DNA of 64,000 bases, from contig NZ_AP018178.1 of NCBI RefSeq assembly GCF_002368195.1, positions 2,302,238 through 2,366,237 of the forward strand, in the 5' to 3' direction. The translations under genes and the position numbers were made by a program. This DNA comes from Calothrix sp. NIES-2100. GTDB lineage: Bacteria > Cyanobacteriota > Cyanobacteriia > Cyanobacteriales > Nostocaceae. Below, in pieces: positions 52,150 through 61,625 of the stretch (positions are counted from its first letter, which is position 1; every line of letters starts with the position of its first letter). The notes beneath the pieces were generated by a model. It ran no database searches and was not told the origin of the DNA. It worked only from the letters and a program-made list of their open reading frames with translations.

Positions 52150-53466
52150 TTAAAAAATGAAAATAATCTCTAAAGTCCAATCTGTATCTTGACGAACAAT
52201 CTCAATTTGACGAATAAATTCTCGAAAATAAAATCTGCGCTCGGATTCTGATAAATCTAACCAAAATTGGGGAATGGAAACAGCAACAGCAACGGAACGT
52301 AAATTAACTGGTGGAAGAGTAGCTAACTTAGCTTGGAGTGCAGAAATTTCTGTGCGGAGTTTGTATGCTCTTAAGTTTGCTGTTTGGGTATCTAAAACTC
52401 CAGTTTCTATTAAAGCAGGTAACTGAGTCAGTATTTCTTGCTGACGAGCGATCGCATCGACTAAACTATTCTTCATTGCATCTAATTGAGGAAAATTCAT
52501 TCCCGCCACTGCTAGGGGTAATTCTTCGCAAACTTTGGTAATTATCTTGTGCAAAATTTTCTCATAAGCAATAGCGCGACATTTGGGACGTTGGGGACAG
52601 CTAATCGGACGTAAATAAAGATACTCTTTGTTTTGACGATGTTGGGTGACGCGGGTAACAGTCATGTGGGATTGACATTCCCGACAAACAACCAAGCCTG
52701 CTAAAGAACGGGGTGCGCTAGCTGTGCGAGATGGTAAACGACTGTTACGGCGCAAAAGCCTGTCAACTTGGGCGGCTTCTTCTGGAGAAATTATCGCAAC
52801 GTGGGTATGAGAAATAATTTCGCCATCTTGGTAAGCGGTATTGCCCCGATATACTGGATTAGTTAGCCAGCGTCTTCCTGTAGTAACAGAGATTTTTTTA
52901 CCGTATTTTTTGGCTAAATAACGAACAGCACCCCGCAAGGAACCATAGAGTATAAATTGTTCAAAAAAATCTTTAACTACCGGGGAAGTACTGCGGTCTA
53001 CAATGTATTTATCCTTACTGCGGCGGTAGCCATAGGGAGGCTTACCTGGTGGCGGTGCAGTTGCCAAACGACTACGGGCGTGTCCTTGGCGGATACGCCG
53101 ACTACGTTGTTGACGTTGAATTTCTTGTAACAATTTCAGCAACTGTGCCCGGAGGCTGCCCTTTTCGGAAGTGTAAGGTTGTTCAGTAGCAATTACTACT
53201 ATACCCATTGCTTCCAATTCATTCAGGCGATCGCCTACCTCCCCAACAGTATCACCCAACTCTTCCAAGCGCCGGATTAACAGATAATTTGCCGGCTCAA
53301 GTTTGCAGTCAGTGAATAATTGCTGTAATTGCGATCGCGCAGCGTGTCCGAAGGACTCTCGCCCTCCCAAATCATGATACACCCGATCCACTTCCCATCC
53401 CCAATCATCAGCATCAGGAGGGTTTTCTAATAAAGGATCGGTGTAACTATAGGCAATGATTTTCAT
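52150..53466 (-). CDS. Serine-recombinase-family protein with atypical catalytic region
   Basis: 438 residues. N-terminal resolvase-like domain (about 1-110), recombinase domain (about 140-240, KPPYGYRRSKDKYIV, GRRWLTNPVYRGNTAY), zinc ribbon (CRECQSHM and CPQRPKC) and a C-terminal coiled coil. The usual YxRVS start reads AYSYTDPLLE, so the catalytic Ser is not at its normal place, and the RLSRS motif is RRLEELGD. A nine-residue insert ESFGHAARS (37-45) is encoded by a dispersed DNA repeat. Relation to XisF-type excisases is possible. No att sites or phage genes nearby. Full length and in frame, so probably used. Confidence 0.78.
   Translation of the reverse strand: MKIIAYSYTDPLLENPPDADDWGWEVDRVYHDLGGRESFGHAARSQLQQLFTDCKLEPANYLLIRRLEELGDTVGEVGDRLNELEAMGIVVIATEQPYTSEKGSLRAQLLKLLQEIQRQQRSRRIRQGHARSRLATAPPPGKPPYGYRRSKDKYIVDRSTSPVVKDFFEQFILYGSLRGAVRYLAKKYGKKISVTTGRRWLTNPVYRGNTAYQDGEIISHTHVAIISPEEAAQVDRLLRRNSRLPSRTASAPRSLAGLVVCRECQSHMTVTRVTQHRQNKEYLYLRPISCPQRPKCRAIAYEKILHKIITKVCEELPLAVAGMNFPQLDAMKNSLVDAIARQQEILTQLPALIETGVLDTQTANLRAYKLRTEISALQAKLATLPPVNLRSVAVAVSIPQFWLDLSESERRFYFREFIRQIEIVRQDTDWTLEIIFIF
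53332..53358. repeat. HIP1-linked palindromic repeat within the recombinase gene
   Basis: CGATCGCGCAGCGTGTCCGA and the following AAGGACTC, in frame and coding ESFGHAARS. Resembles the GCGTAGCG...CGAAGG repeats common in Nostocales. Confidence 0.65.
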
Positions 53467-53469
53467 TTA

Positions 53470-53520
53470 GCATTGGTCATTGGTCATTGGTCATTGGTCA
53501 ACAGTCAACAGTCAACAGTC
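53470..53520. repeat. TTGGTCA / CAACAGT heptamer repeats
   Basis: Four TTGGTCA units followed by CAACAGT units, filling the gap between the VOC and recombinase genes. Confidence 0.9.
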
Positions 53521-53523
53521 CCC

Positions 53524-53883
53524 TCACTGCTGACTCAATTCGATAATATTCCCATCCGGGTCTTTAGTGAACACAGCCGGACGACCTGAGGCGCTGGCTT
53601 GGATAGGATAATTGTGATTGAGTAACTCTTGTTTGGCGATATCTAAGTCAACAACAGAGAAAGCAACATGGGGGTTGCGTCCCCATTTTTCGTTTTGGTT
53701 GTCTGTGGGAGAAGATGGGGCGACTATCAAGTGAATTTGATAGTTACCAACTTGATACCATGCTCCAGGGTATTTGAGGGAGCGATCTATTTTCGCTAGT
53801 CCTAATACTGTGCCATAAAATTGTTCAGAGCGTTCCAGGTCAGTAACGAGAATGGCGGTATGCAGACTGTTGGTAATTTCCAT
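53524..53883 (-). CDS. VOC-family (glyoxalase/bleomycin-resistance-like) protein
   Basis: 119 residues, two beta-alpha-beta-beta-beta units. LHTAILVTDLERSEQFYGTVLGL, then VGNYQIHLIVA and the C-terminal FTKDPDGNIIELSQ with the metal-ligand Glu. Members are metal-dependent lyases, dioxygenases or binding proteins; reaction unknown. Same strand as the recombinase, 57 bases apart. Confidence 0.9.
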   Translation of the reverse strand: MEITNSLHTAILVTDLERSEQFYGTVLGLAKIDRSLKYPGAWYQVGNYQIHLIVAPSSPTDNQNEKWGRNPHVAFSVVDLDIAKQELLNHNYPIQASASGRPAVFTKDPDGNIIELSQQ

Positions 53884-53959
53884 TGTCTATGAGATGCGAT
53901 CGCGTTTCTTTCAATTTTCACCTATTTCTACCACCTGGGATGGAGGGATGCGCCATGAA

Positions 53960-56737
53960 TTAAGAACATTCCCGACTCAAAATCACTTCTCCATTTGGTA
54001 ATCGATACATCCCTTGCGGTTCGACAATGCGATCGCCAATTTTCCATTTGCGAGGGGTAACATTACTAGGAACAGACTGCAAAGTGCCAGTAGGATACGG
54101 TGAAAGCGGTGCATCACCAGGACGTTCCGGTAAGCCACCTGAACCTGTAACAAAGAAAGTCCCGCCTTGTTGATTGTTGCGTCTGGCAATGCAAGTATTA
54201 GCCAGTATTGCGTTAGTATCAATCACATTTTCAGGCAGTTCTGTTAAACTGTTTTCCAGAAAACTGATGTCGGGTACACCTGTAATGCTTCCAGAAACTG
54301 CACCGCTAGCATTGACATCGACTCGTTTATTTCCATCAAGTGTGTTGATACTTGCAGCATCAGTGGTGAAGGAAGTAGGGCGATATATGGGAGAACTGAA
54401 GAATATGCGGGTGTAAAATGTAATATCGCCGCCTTTGCCATCACGGGCAAATGAGAGAATATCGCTGTCATTCAGGGCAATAATTGAGTTAGCGGTGAGG
54501 GTAATATTACCGCCTCCGCCAGCACCACTAAAAACATTGGTGCGAATGTCACTATTACCAAAAAGGCGGATATTTTCAGCAGTAAGATTGATATTTCCTC
54601 CAGAAGATTGTAAGGAGGATGTCAATATTTGACTATTATTTGCATTCAAGTTTCTTGCAGTAGTCAAATTAATATTACCTGCTTTTCCTGTGCCTTCACT
54701 CGCTGCAACAATTTGCGCATTATTAGTTAATTCAACTGCGTCAGCTTTGATGATTAAATTACCTCCATCCCCTGAACTTGTAGTTTGAGTTGAGAGTACT
54801 GAACCATCGCTAGCAATGAATTCTCCTGTTTCAATGGAGAGAGTTCCGGCTTTTCCTGCACCTAAAGTTTCAGTTGATATTACGTTATGACGGTTTTTGT
54901 CAGTGGGTGATATACCAGTCATTACTAATGAATTAGTCGCCCGAATATTAATATTTCCAGAGTTGGACTGACCGAGATTATTTGTATTTTGCAAATTAAT
55001 ATCATTATTTATCTGTGATATTGCAGTAAGTATGTTCTGCTGAATTACTGGATCTAAAGAATTATTGGTTTTTGCTAAAATATCTAAAATATTATTACTG
55101 GTGGGGTCAAAGCTACTATTAGTTAATTGACCGCCATCGCGTATATTTAAATTTTCGGTTTCGATATTAATATTACCACCAGATGCCGCACTAAAAGAAT
55201 TAGCAAATATGCCGCTATTTGACAAGTTGATAGAATCGGAAGTTTTGAGTGTTATATCACCAGGGTTTCCTTGTCCCAAAAAGCTAATAGTTCCAATAGA
55301 CGATACATTTTCTAGATTTAATATTTTAGCAGAAATCAGAATATTTCCTCCAGCACCTTGAATAGTTGAGTTACCTAATCCAACAGAGGAACTAGATAAT
55401 GTACTATTATTCAAGTTTACAGAATTAGTAGCTTGTATTGATAAATTACCTGCATTACCTTGTCCGCCATAGGTTGCAGTACCAATACCAGCCAAATTCA
55501 TGTTTAAGTTTTCTGTATTAATTAAAATATCTCCGCTATTTCCTGTACCAGATGTACTTGTACCAATGAAAGTAAGTCCATTAACACCAGACATATTAAG
55601 ATTTTGGGTATTAATGGTAATATCTCCACCTTTTCCAGCAATTTCTGTATCTGTACCAATGCTAGAAACACCGGACATCTTGAGATTTTGAGTATCAATG
55701 ATAATATTTCCGCCTGTCCCAGTAGCATATTTCAATGTAGCAATATGAGCTTCATCAGAGAGTTCTAACTGTGATGCTTGAATTTTTATATCTTTACCAT
55801 TTACATTACTAATGTTGGCTGAAAAAAGGTTAGATTGTCCAGCGATTTTGATATTATTACCTACCAACTGAATTTCCCCAGTACCATAACCATAAGTATT
55901 GATGAGTGCTTGCTTAGTTAAGGAAATATCTGCTTGAGCAACATTTGTGGGGAATATTAAATCAAAATTATCACCATCTATATTTAATCCAACACTACCC
56001 TTTTGAGCCAATCCTCCTAATTCAACTTTTCCACCAGAAGCTATGATTATGCCATCATCCAAAATGACATTACCGCCTAAGAGTAAAATACTTTTACCAT
56101 AAGCAGAAGTAATTCCTGAGTTTGTATTTGGATAAAGATTTGCTCCTCTTGATTGATTAATAATTGACGCAGGTTGTATTTGATTAAAGAAAAAAGCCGA
56201 AGGGTTAATCGTCAAAAGTTGCGGAACTTCGGGAGTAGAAGCGCTATATAATCCTTGGTTATTAAACTTTACTGCATCCGCAGTGGTAGCAACGAATGAA
56301 CCAGCAGTATTAAGGATAGCATTTCTTCCGAAAATAATGCCATTGGGATTGATTAAAAATAAATTGGCCTTGGAAAAAAAATAATTACTTTCGTCAAGAG
56401 TACCCAAAGCACCAAAAATAAGAGAAGGGTTTTTTCCTGTCACCCGTGCCACAATATTTTGAATATCAGCGTTAGGTGTACGAAAATAAGCACTGCGTCC
56501 TTCACTGACATTAAATTCCCGAAAGCTGTGGAATAAATTAACACCTCTAATTGCTCCTCCTTGAATTAATTCTATCGGCAACCCAAGAAAGTTTTGTTCT
56601 ACTAAAGAACTTTCGGATTTGAGCGTGTCATCAGGGACAATATTGCTACTTTGAGCTAAGGCTGATTTTCCAGCTACAATCCAAACCAGCCCACTTATTA
56701 CACTTAGTTGTGTCAGAATTTTTATAATTTTTTGCAC
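53960..56737 (-). CDS. TpsA-like filamentous haemagglutinin (two-partner secretion exoprotein)
   Basis: 925 residues. Signal peptide 1-28 (GLVWIVAGKSALA). TPS secretion domain about 30-165 with LFHSFREFNVSEGRSAYF, ARVTGKNPS and the hallmark LINPNGIIFG. Then a long beta-helix with repeated (A/G)GNI.I.A phrases (GGNIIIDTQNLKMSG), and a C-terminal Ser/Pro-rich tail with one Cys. Exported through an Omp85-type TpsB pore, which is not in this window. Cyanobacterial members are surface adhesins. Divergent from the CHAT gene. Confidence 0.93.
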   Translation of the reverse strand: MQKIIKILTQLSVISGLVWIVAGKSALAQSSNIVPDDTLKSESSLVEQNFLGLPIELIQGGAIRGVNLFHSFREFNVSEGRSAYFRTPNADIQNIVARVTGKNPSLIFGALGTLDESNYFFSKANLFLINPNGIIFGRNAILNTAGSFVATTADAVKFNNQGLYSASTPEVPQLLTINPSAFFFNQIQPASIINQSRGANLYPNTNSGITSAYGKSILLLGGNVILDDGIIIASGGKVELGGLAQKGSVGLNIDGDNFDLIFPTNVAQADISLTKQALINTYGYGTGEIQLVGNNIKIAGQSNLFSANISNVNGKDIKIQASQLELSDEAHIATLKYATGTGGNIIIDTQNLKMSGVSSIGTDTEIAGKGGDITINTQNLNMSGVNGLTFIGTSTSGTGNSGDILINTENLNMNLAGIGTATYGGQGNAGNLSIQATNSVNLNNSTLSSSSVGLGNSTIQGAGGNILISAKILNLENVSSIGTISFLGQGNPGDITLKTSDSINLSNSGIFANSFSAASGGNINIETENLNIRDGGQLTNSSFDPTSNNILDILAKTNNSLDPVIQQNILTAISQINNDINLQNTNNLGQSNSGNINIRATNSLVMTGISPTDKNRHNVISTETLGAGKAGTLSIETGEFIASDGSVLSTQTTSSGDGGNLIIKADAVELTNNAQIVAASEGTGKAGNINLTTARNLNANNSQILTSSLQSSGGNINLTAENIRLFGNSDIRTNVFSGAGGGGNITLTANSIIALNDSDILSFARDGKGGDITFYTRIFFSSPIYRPTSFTTDAASINTLDGNKRVDVNASGAVSGSITGVPDISFLENSLTELPENVIDTNAILANTCIARRNNQQGGTFFVTGSGGLPERPGDAPLSPYPTGTLQSVPSNVTPRKWKIGDRIVEPQGMYRLPNGEVILSRECS

Positions 56738-57125
56738 GATTTATAATTGCGCTAAATTGCCAGATACCCGACTTTTTAGAGAATATAGCTAGCGATTTAG
56801 GGGTAAGACTCCTCGCGTACCCAACACACCGCCGTCACCTCCGGGTGCGGCTAATTTAACAAAGCCCACCTCCGTGGGCTGAATTCATTAGCCCACGGAG
56901 GTGGGCTTTGTAGTGTTAGCCCCAGGCTTCCAGCCTGCGGGCGTTATTTCGGGTAAGCGAGAGAACCGTATATATCACTATTGATGGATCAAGCCCATCA
57001 TTCGCTAGATGCATCCTCTAAGAAGTCAGGTATTTTTCTTATTTTATTGATTGTTAACAGTAAATATACTTGATTATAGCTAAAATACAAAACTAAATTG
57101 ATAAAATCTTTGCCGTAAATATACT
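56738..57125. other. Divergent region between tpsA-like and CHAT genes
   Basis: 388 bases with a very strong inverted repeat (56860-56910) and a second GCCCCAGGCTTCCAGCCTGC-type palindrome at about 56921-56942. Promoters of both genes must lie to either side. Confidence 0.6.
56860..56910. repeat. Perfect 21-base-arm inverted repeat
   Basis: Arms start CAAAGCCCACCTCC and end GGAGGTGGGCTTTG, perfect over 21 bases around the loop GAATTCATT. Each arm also carries an internal CCCAC/GTGGG pairing. Confidence 0.92.
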
Positions 57126-59810
57126 GTGCTAAAATTTCAGCATATCAGTAAAATTTTTTTCATGCGTGGTTGGCTACTATCTTTATTCCTGTGTAGTTTG
57201 ACGTTTTGTTTGTGGCTGGGTAATGTACCAATAACAATCACGCCACGGGAATTTACAGGAGTAGTCAGCGCCCAATCTCCTGATGCAAATCAACTGGTAC
57301 AGCAAGGGCTAGAACTTTACCAAGCTTCTGATGTGAAAGCAGCTATTACTATCTGGGAGAAAGCTGTAAATATTTACCAACAAAATCACGATGCGCCAGC
57401 AGAAGCGATCGCTCGCGAAAACTTGGCGCGGGTGTATCCAGAAATTGGACAAAGTGAACAAGCAATTATCCAGTGGAACCAAGTTATCGCCTACTATCGC
57501 CAAGTAGGAAATTGGCAGCAAGTGGGGCGATCGCTCACTGAACTGGCTCAGGTGTATAGTAGTTTAGGACAACCCACAACAGCGATCGCTCTTTTATGCA
57601 ATCCTGATCACAACAATGATTGCAGCCGTGACAGCGCTTTACAGTTTGCTCAGACTTACAAAGATTCTCTTGGTGAAGCTGCTGCTTTGGGAAGTTTGGG
57701 TGATGCTAACCGACTAATAGGAAAGTATGATTCAGCAATCAGAAATCTCGAAAAAAGTCTAGATATTGTTAATAAATTTAATATATCTGCTTTGCGCGTT
57801 TCAGTTCTCAATAGTTTGGGTAATGCGCATATTAGCCAAGCTTTAGTGAACCATCGACAAGCAGATTCAGCAAAACAAACGGGTGATGATGATGAGAAAA
57901 AATTCCTAGATGAAGCTCAACAAGAAGATGAAAAGGCTTTGAATTACCTGCGGCAAAGTTTAGAGTTAGCCAGTAGCGATCATGATGTTGCAGGTGAAAT
58001 GCGATCACACTTACAAATCATCCCCATATATTACCGCAAACATGCCGCCACCGAAGCAGCAACCAGCCTACAACAAGCAATTAACCTGCTAGAACGTTTA
58101 CCTGAGAATCGCAGGCGTGTGTATGCAACTATCGACTTGGTGCATTTATTAGAACCTATTACCAGTGACGCAAAATCTTTTAGAGTTAGTTGTCTCAAAC
58201 CTGACACATCAGCCAAAGCAACAGATTTACTCAATCAAGCAGTGACAGTAGCCCATAAAATCGAGGATTTTCGGGCTGAATCCTTTGCTTTGGGAGAATT
58301 AGGACATATATATGAATGTCGTCAAGAATATGCAAAATCTCTGGAAATTACTAATCAAGCCAGATTAGCAGCCGAACAAGGCTTAAAAGCACAAGATAGT
58401 TTATATTTGTGGGAGTGGCAAACAGGACGCATTTTACAAGCATTAGGAAAACCGGATGCAGCAATTTCCGCTTATGAACTAGCAACTAATACCCTAGACA
58501 CTATTCGTCGTGATATTTTAACGGCAAATCGAGATATCCAATTTGATTTTAGAGAGACAATTGAGCCAATTTACCGCGAATTAATCGCTTTAAGATTGAG
58601 TCTGGAAGAATCACAACAAACTGCAAATAAATCGTTAGTATCTCCAGATAGCACGAATAATTTAGGTTCGATTATCACGACGATGGACTCACTGAGATTA
58701 GCGGAATTACAAAACTATTTTGGTAACGATTGCGCTCTGGTTTCATCTGGGCAAAAAAATATTACAGAAATTGGTAATCAGACAACTGCATTTTTAAACA
58801 CTATTATCTTGGAAGATAAGACTGCGGTAGTTTTAACCTTGCCAAAAGGTCAAAATTATTTGCATTCGATTTCTATTAAACGTCAAGATTTTATCGACAA
58901 TATAAATACATTTCGCATAAGTTTAGAAGCCTTTCGTGATGCTCCTCTTGGGTATGACAATAAAATAGCAAAACAAATCTATAATTGGTTAATTGAGCCT
59001 TTTACTAAAGAACTTCAACAGTTTAATATTAAAACATTAGTATTTGTGCAAGATGGCATATTAAGAAGTGTACCGATGGCTGCACTGTATGATGGCGAGA
59101 AATATTTAGTTCAAAAGTATGCGATCGCCACAATTCCCACTTTAAACCTGACTGATCTTAAACCTTTAGAACGGCAAAAATTGCGGGTACTTGCATTGGG
59201 TTTAACTGCCAATGCTACTATTGACGATCAGAAATATCCAGCAAATGCTGGTGTTTTGAGAGAAATAAATGAAGTGTTGCAGAAGATTCACGGAAAGAAA
59301 CTACTTAATGATGATTTTACCAGCGATCGCCTAAATCAAGAACTCGATAAACAAGCCTACCCAATTATCCACATTGCCACACATGGCGAATTTGGTACAA
59401 CTCCAGAAGATACATTTATTGTCACAGGTAAAAACGAGAAACTCTCATTTCAGAAATTAGAAAAGCAAATTCGCAAAGTTACCCGCAATAATCAGCTATT
59501 AGAACTATTAACCTTAACTGCTTGCGAAACCGCAGTAGGAGATGAACGTGCTGCACTAGGATTAGCCGGGGTTGCAGTCCAAGCGGGAGCAAAAAGTGCC
59601 TTAGCATCCCTGTGGGCAATTCAAGATAAATCTACAGCAAAAATTGCCATTAGTTTCTACAATAAATTGGTAAGCGACCCGAATATCAGTAAAGCTGAAG
59701 CTTTGCAATTTGCTCAAAAAGAATTGATCGAAAATCAAAAATTAGAAGAGCTAGAATATACTCACCCTGCTTATTGGTCGCCTTTTATATTAATAGGAAA
59801 TTGGTTGTAG
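57126..59810 (+). CDS. Exported TPR-CHAT protein (caspase-like)
   Basis: 894 residues from GTG 57126; ATG 57162 (882 residues) is equally possible and gives a cleaner signal peptide, RGWLLSLFLCSLTFCLWL then SAQSP. TPR repeats cover about 55-470 (AIARENLARVYPEIGQSEQA, AALGSLGDANRLIGKYDSAI). CHAT domain about 600-894 with the catalytic His753 in IATHGEF and Cys800 in LTACETAVG, ending HPAYWSPFILIGNW. CHAT enzymes are clan-CD cysteine proteases. A signal peptide puts it outside the cytoplasm, next to a TpsA-like protein. Substrate unknown. Confidence 0.92.
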   Translation: MLKFQHISKIFFMRGWLLSLFLCSLTFCLWLGNVPITITPREFTGVVSAQSPDANQLVQQGLELYQASDVKAAITIWEKAVNIYQQNHDAPAEAIARENLARVYPEIGQSEQAIIQWNQVIAYYRQVGNWQQVGRSLTELAQVYSSLGQPTTAIALLCNPDHNNDCSRDSALQFAQTYKDSLGEAAALGSLGDANRLIGKYDSAIRNLEKSLDIVNKFNISALRVSVLNSLGNAHISQALVNHRQADSAKQTGDDDEKKFLDEAQQEDEKALNYLRQSLELASSDHDVAGEMRSHLQIIPIYYRKHAATEAATSLQQAINLLERLPENRRRVYATIDLVHLLEPITSDAKSFRVSCLKPDTSAKATDLLNQAVTVAHKIEDFRAESFALGELGHIYECRQEYAKSLEITNQARLAAEQGLKAQDSLYLWEWQTGRILQALGKPDAAISAYELATNTLDTIRRDILTANRDIQFDFRETIEPIYRELIALRLSLEESQQTANKSLVSPDSTNNLGSIITTMDSLRLAELQNYFGNDCALVSSGQKNITEIGNQTTAFLNTIILEDKTAVVLTLPKGQNYLHSISIKRQDFIDNINTFRISLEAFRDAPLGYDNKIAKQIYNWLIEPFTKELQQFNIKTLVFVQDGILRSVPMAALYDGEKYLVQKYAIATIPTLNLTDLKPLERQKLRVLALGLTANATIDDQKYPANAGVLREINEVLQKIHGKKLLNDDFTSDRLNQELDKQAYPIIHIATHGEFGTTPEDTFIVTGKNEKLSFQKLEKQIRKVTRNNQLLELLTLTACETAVGDERAALGLAGVAVQAGAKSALASLWAIQDKSTAKIAISFYNKLVSDPNISKAEALQFAQKELIENQKLEELEYTHPAYWSPFILIGNWL

Positions 59811-59830
59811 AGTTAAGAGCATGGAGAGTA

Positions 59831-59935
59831 TCCCAAATGTGTCAATTTATTTTTTTGTAGTGATGCTTCCGTGGGCGCTGGCTTGACATTAGGGAGCAAG
59901 ATGCTCCCACTACAAATTTATTAAGAATTATTTTA
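59831..59935. repeat. Palindromic element related to MITE family 1
   Basis: AATTTATTTTTTTGTAGTG and CACTACAAATTTATT bracket an internal GGGAGCAAGATGCTCCC, close to the interior of copy B. The right edge overlaps the 3' end of the DUF928 gene. Confidence 0.5.
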
Positions 59936-60710
59936 ACTCTTGTTCAGCAGCTATAATTTCTTGCAGTCGTAAAGCTTGTTGCTCTAAATCTTGCTTAAGA
60001 TTTGGATCTGTACCTTTGCGACTTGCTTCTTGTTTTTCTAACTGACTGAGTTCTGCCAATAACTTGAAAGTTGATGCTTTATTTGCAGAATTATTGAGTG
60101 TTTCAGCTAGTGCATCATACCAAAATCCTTGTTCAGCATATAAATCCGAACGTTTCCCCAATTCTTTTGTCTGCAAAAGCTGATTTTTTAACTTAGGTGG
60201 TATTGCTACAACTTCAATGTTCGCCCTAACAATTAAATCTTCTGAAGGATGGTTAGGATTACACAACAAAGCAACTTGCCATACATACTTTTGTCCCACC
60301 GCTAAATTAATTTGTTTATTAGCAAAGGAATATGTCATAATTCCTGGCGAACTTTGCATGATTGTTTTGACAACCTGCTGAGGTTTGCCGTTAACATATT
60401 CATAAAGACGAAATTCAATGTCCCGACTGGGAGAATTTGGTACAAACCAAGCAAATATCGGTTGTAAAGAAACCGTTTGTCCAATATAATCAACGGGAGC
60501 AAGTGCTGTTAGGCTTGTCTTTTCATTTCCCGTACATTCATTAGTTCTACTGCTATTTGAACCTGTAGGAGTTCTAGGACTAGAAGGATTTGCAGGTGGT
60601 TTGTAGGTAGCTATAGCTGTAGTTGTCAGTGTTAAATAGAGTATAAAAGTGCAACTAAGCAGCAGTTTGTTAGTTAAAAATTGGTGAATTAAGCAGAAAT
60701 ACTTACTCAT
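59928..60710 (-). CDS. DUF928 family exported protein
   Basis: 260 residues from ATG 60710 (an upstream ATG at 60740 adds ten). Signal-like segment LLLSCTFILYLTLTTTAIA. Then a beta domain with LAPVDYIGQTVSLQPIFAWFVP, KYVWQVALLCNPN, and a helical C-terminus with Gln/Glu-rich ends. DUF928 has no assigned function; in cyanobacteria it often lies with CHAT-TPR and TpsA-like genes, as here. Convergent with the CHAT gene, 117 bases between stops. Confidence 0.85.
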   Translation of the reverse strand: MSKYFCLIHQFLTNKLLLSCTFILYLTLTTTAIATYKPPANPSSPRTPTGSNSSRTNECTGNEKTSLTALAPVDYIGQTVSLQPIFAWFVPNSPSRDIEFRLYEYVNGKPQQVVKTIMQSSPGIMTYSFANKQINLAVGQKYVWQVALLCNPNHPSEDLIVRANIEVVAIPPKLKNQLLQTKELGKRSDLYAEQGFWYDALAETLNNSANKASTFKLLAELSQLEKQEASRKGTDPNLKQDLEQQALRLQEIIAAEQELK

Positions 60711-60902
60711 GGCTACTAGGCTACTGGTGTGCGATCGCAAACTGTAACTGTAGATGCTTACCCCATAAATAAGAATACAGAATTTAGCGCATTTTTACCA
60801 TTCACGCCCAAAAAATTAGGACTCAGAAAGTCCCAATTTTTTGGCTCAATTGCAAAATTCGCCTTTGTGAGCATTTTTGCAATTGGCTTAGATGTATTGA
60901 TA

Positions 60903-61592
60903 TTACAAGCAACCTACAACAGGTAAGCAAACTTGCGGTTGAGGAATAGGATTATTATTTGATGATGGTTGTAAAACGCGAGGTTTTGGCGTATCAGGAA
61001 CGGGAGCAAATGAACCATCAGGATTAATAATAGGAATATTCCGAAATTTGGGTGGTTCACCATGAGTAAAATAGCCGGGTACTATCTCCAATAAACTTAT
61101 GTAAGGAGTTGAAGTAGGTATATCATCAAAAATGATAACAGCTTTATATTTTATATTCTTTACGAAATTCATTTGAATAACACCACCTTTGCCAGCCATA
61201 TTTTTTCCAACTTGAATCGTATTTGGACGATATTCATTACCTTCGTTATCTACAATTTTATTATTGTTAGTGTATATATCAAAACCTCTGTCTTCATTAC
61301 TGCTAAGAAAAAGAGTACAACTAAGTCCTCTCTGTTTTCTTCTACAGGATTTTAGATCCAATATGTAATTATCATATGCTTCTGTTTGTATCGTCTCATC
61401 ACTATCAGGTTTCTGGGAACTTGAATTTGGGCTTTGTACAGGTTTTCCACAGACAACTTGAGCCGATGATGTTTTTATGCAAACTTCATCGGGAGATGCT
61501 AACACAGGAATACTGAATATTGATACACCAAATGTGCAAAGAGTCATCAATAGACTGAATTTAGGAGATTGAGAAGAAAAAAATGATTTCAT
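60903..61592 (-). CDS. Hypothetical secreted cysteine-containing protein
   Basis: 229 residues. Signal peptide about 1-32 (LLMTLCTFGVSIFSIPVLA). Cysteine pairs CIKTSSAQVVC, CRRKQRGLSC and terminal CLPVVGC suggest disulfides. The middle is beta-rich (NYILDLKSCRR, AVIIFDDIP) and the C-terminus is Pro-rich. No family recognised. Lies upstream of the DUF928 gene on the same strand, 192 bases apart. Confidence 0.65.
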   Translation of the reverse strand: MKSFFSSQSPKFSLLMTLCTFGVSIFSIPVLASPDEVCIKTSSAQVVCGKPVQSPNSSSQKPDSDETIQTEAYDNYILDLKSCRRKQRGLSCTLFLSSNEDRGFDIYTNNNKIVDNEGNEYRPNTIQVGKNMAGKGGVIQMNFVKNIKYKAVIIFDDIPTSTPYISLLEIVPGYFTHGEPPKFRNIPIINPDGSFAPVPDTPKPRVLQPSSNNNPIPQPQVCLPVVGCL

Positions 61593-61625
61593 GAATTTGA
61601 TTAACCTCTCACTTATGTATTGACC

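Noticed and set aside
60729..60926. Plus-strand 65-codon frame with a hydrophobic tail between two minus-strand genes
   Set aside because: Overlaps the 5' region of DUF928 and the 3' end of its neighbour, with no ribosome site; likely chance.
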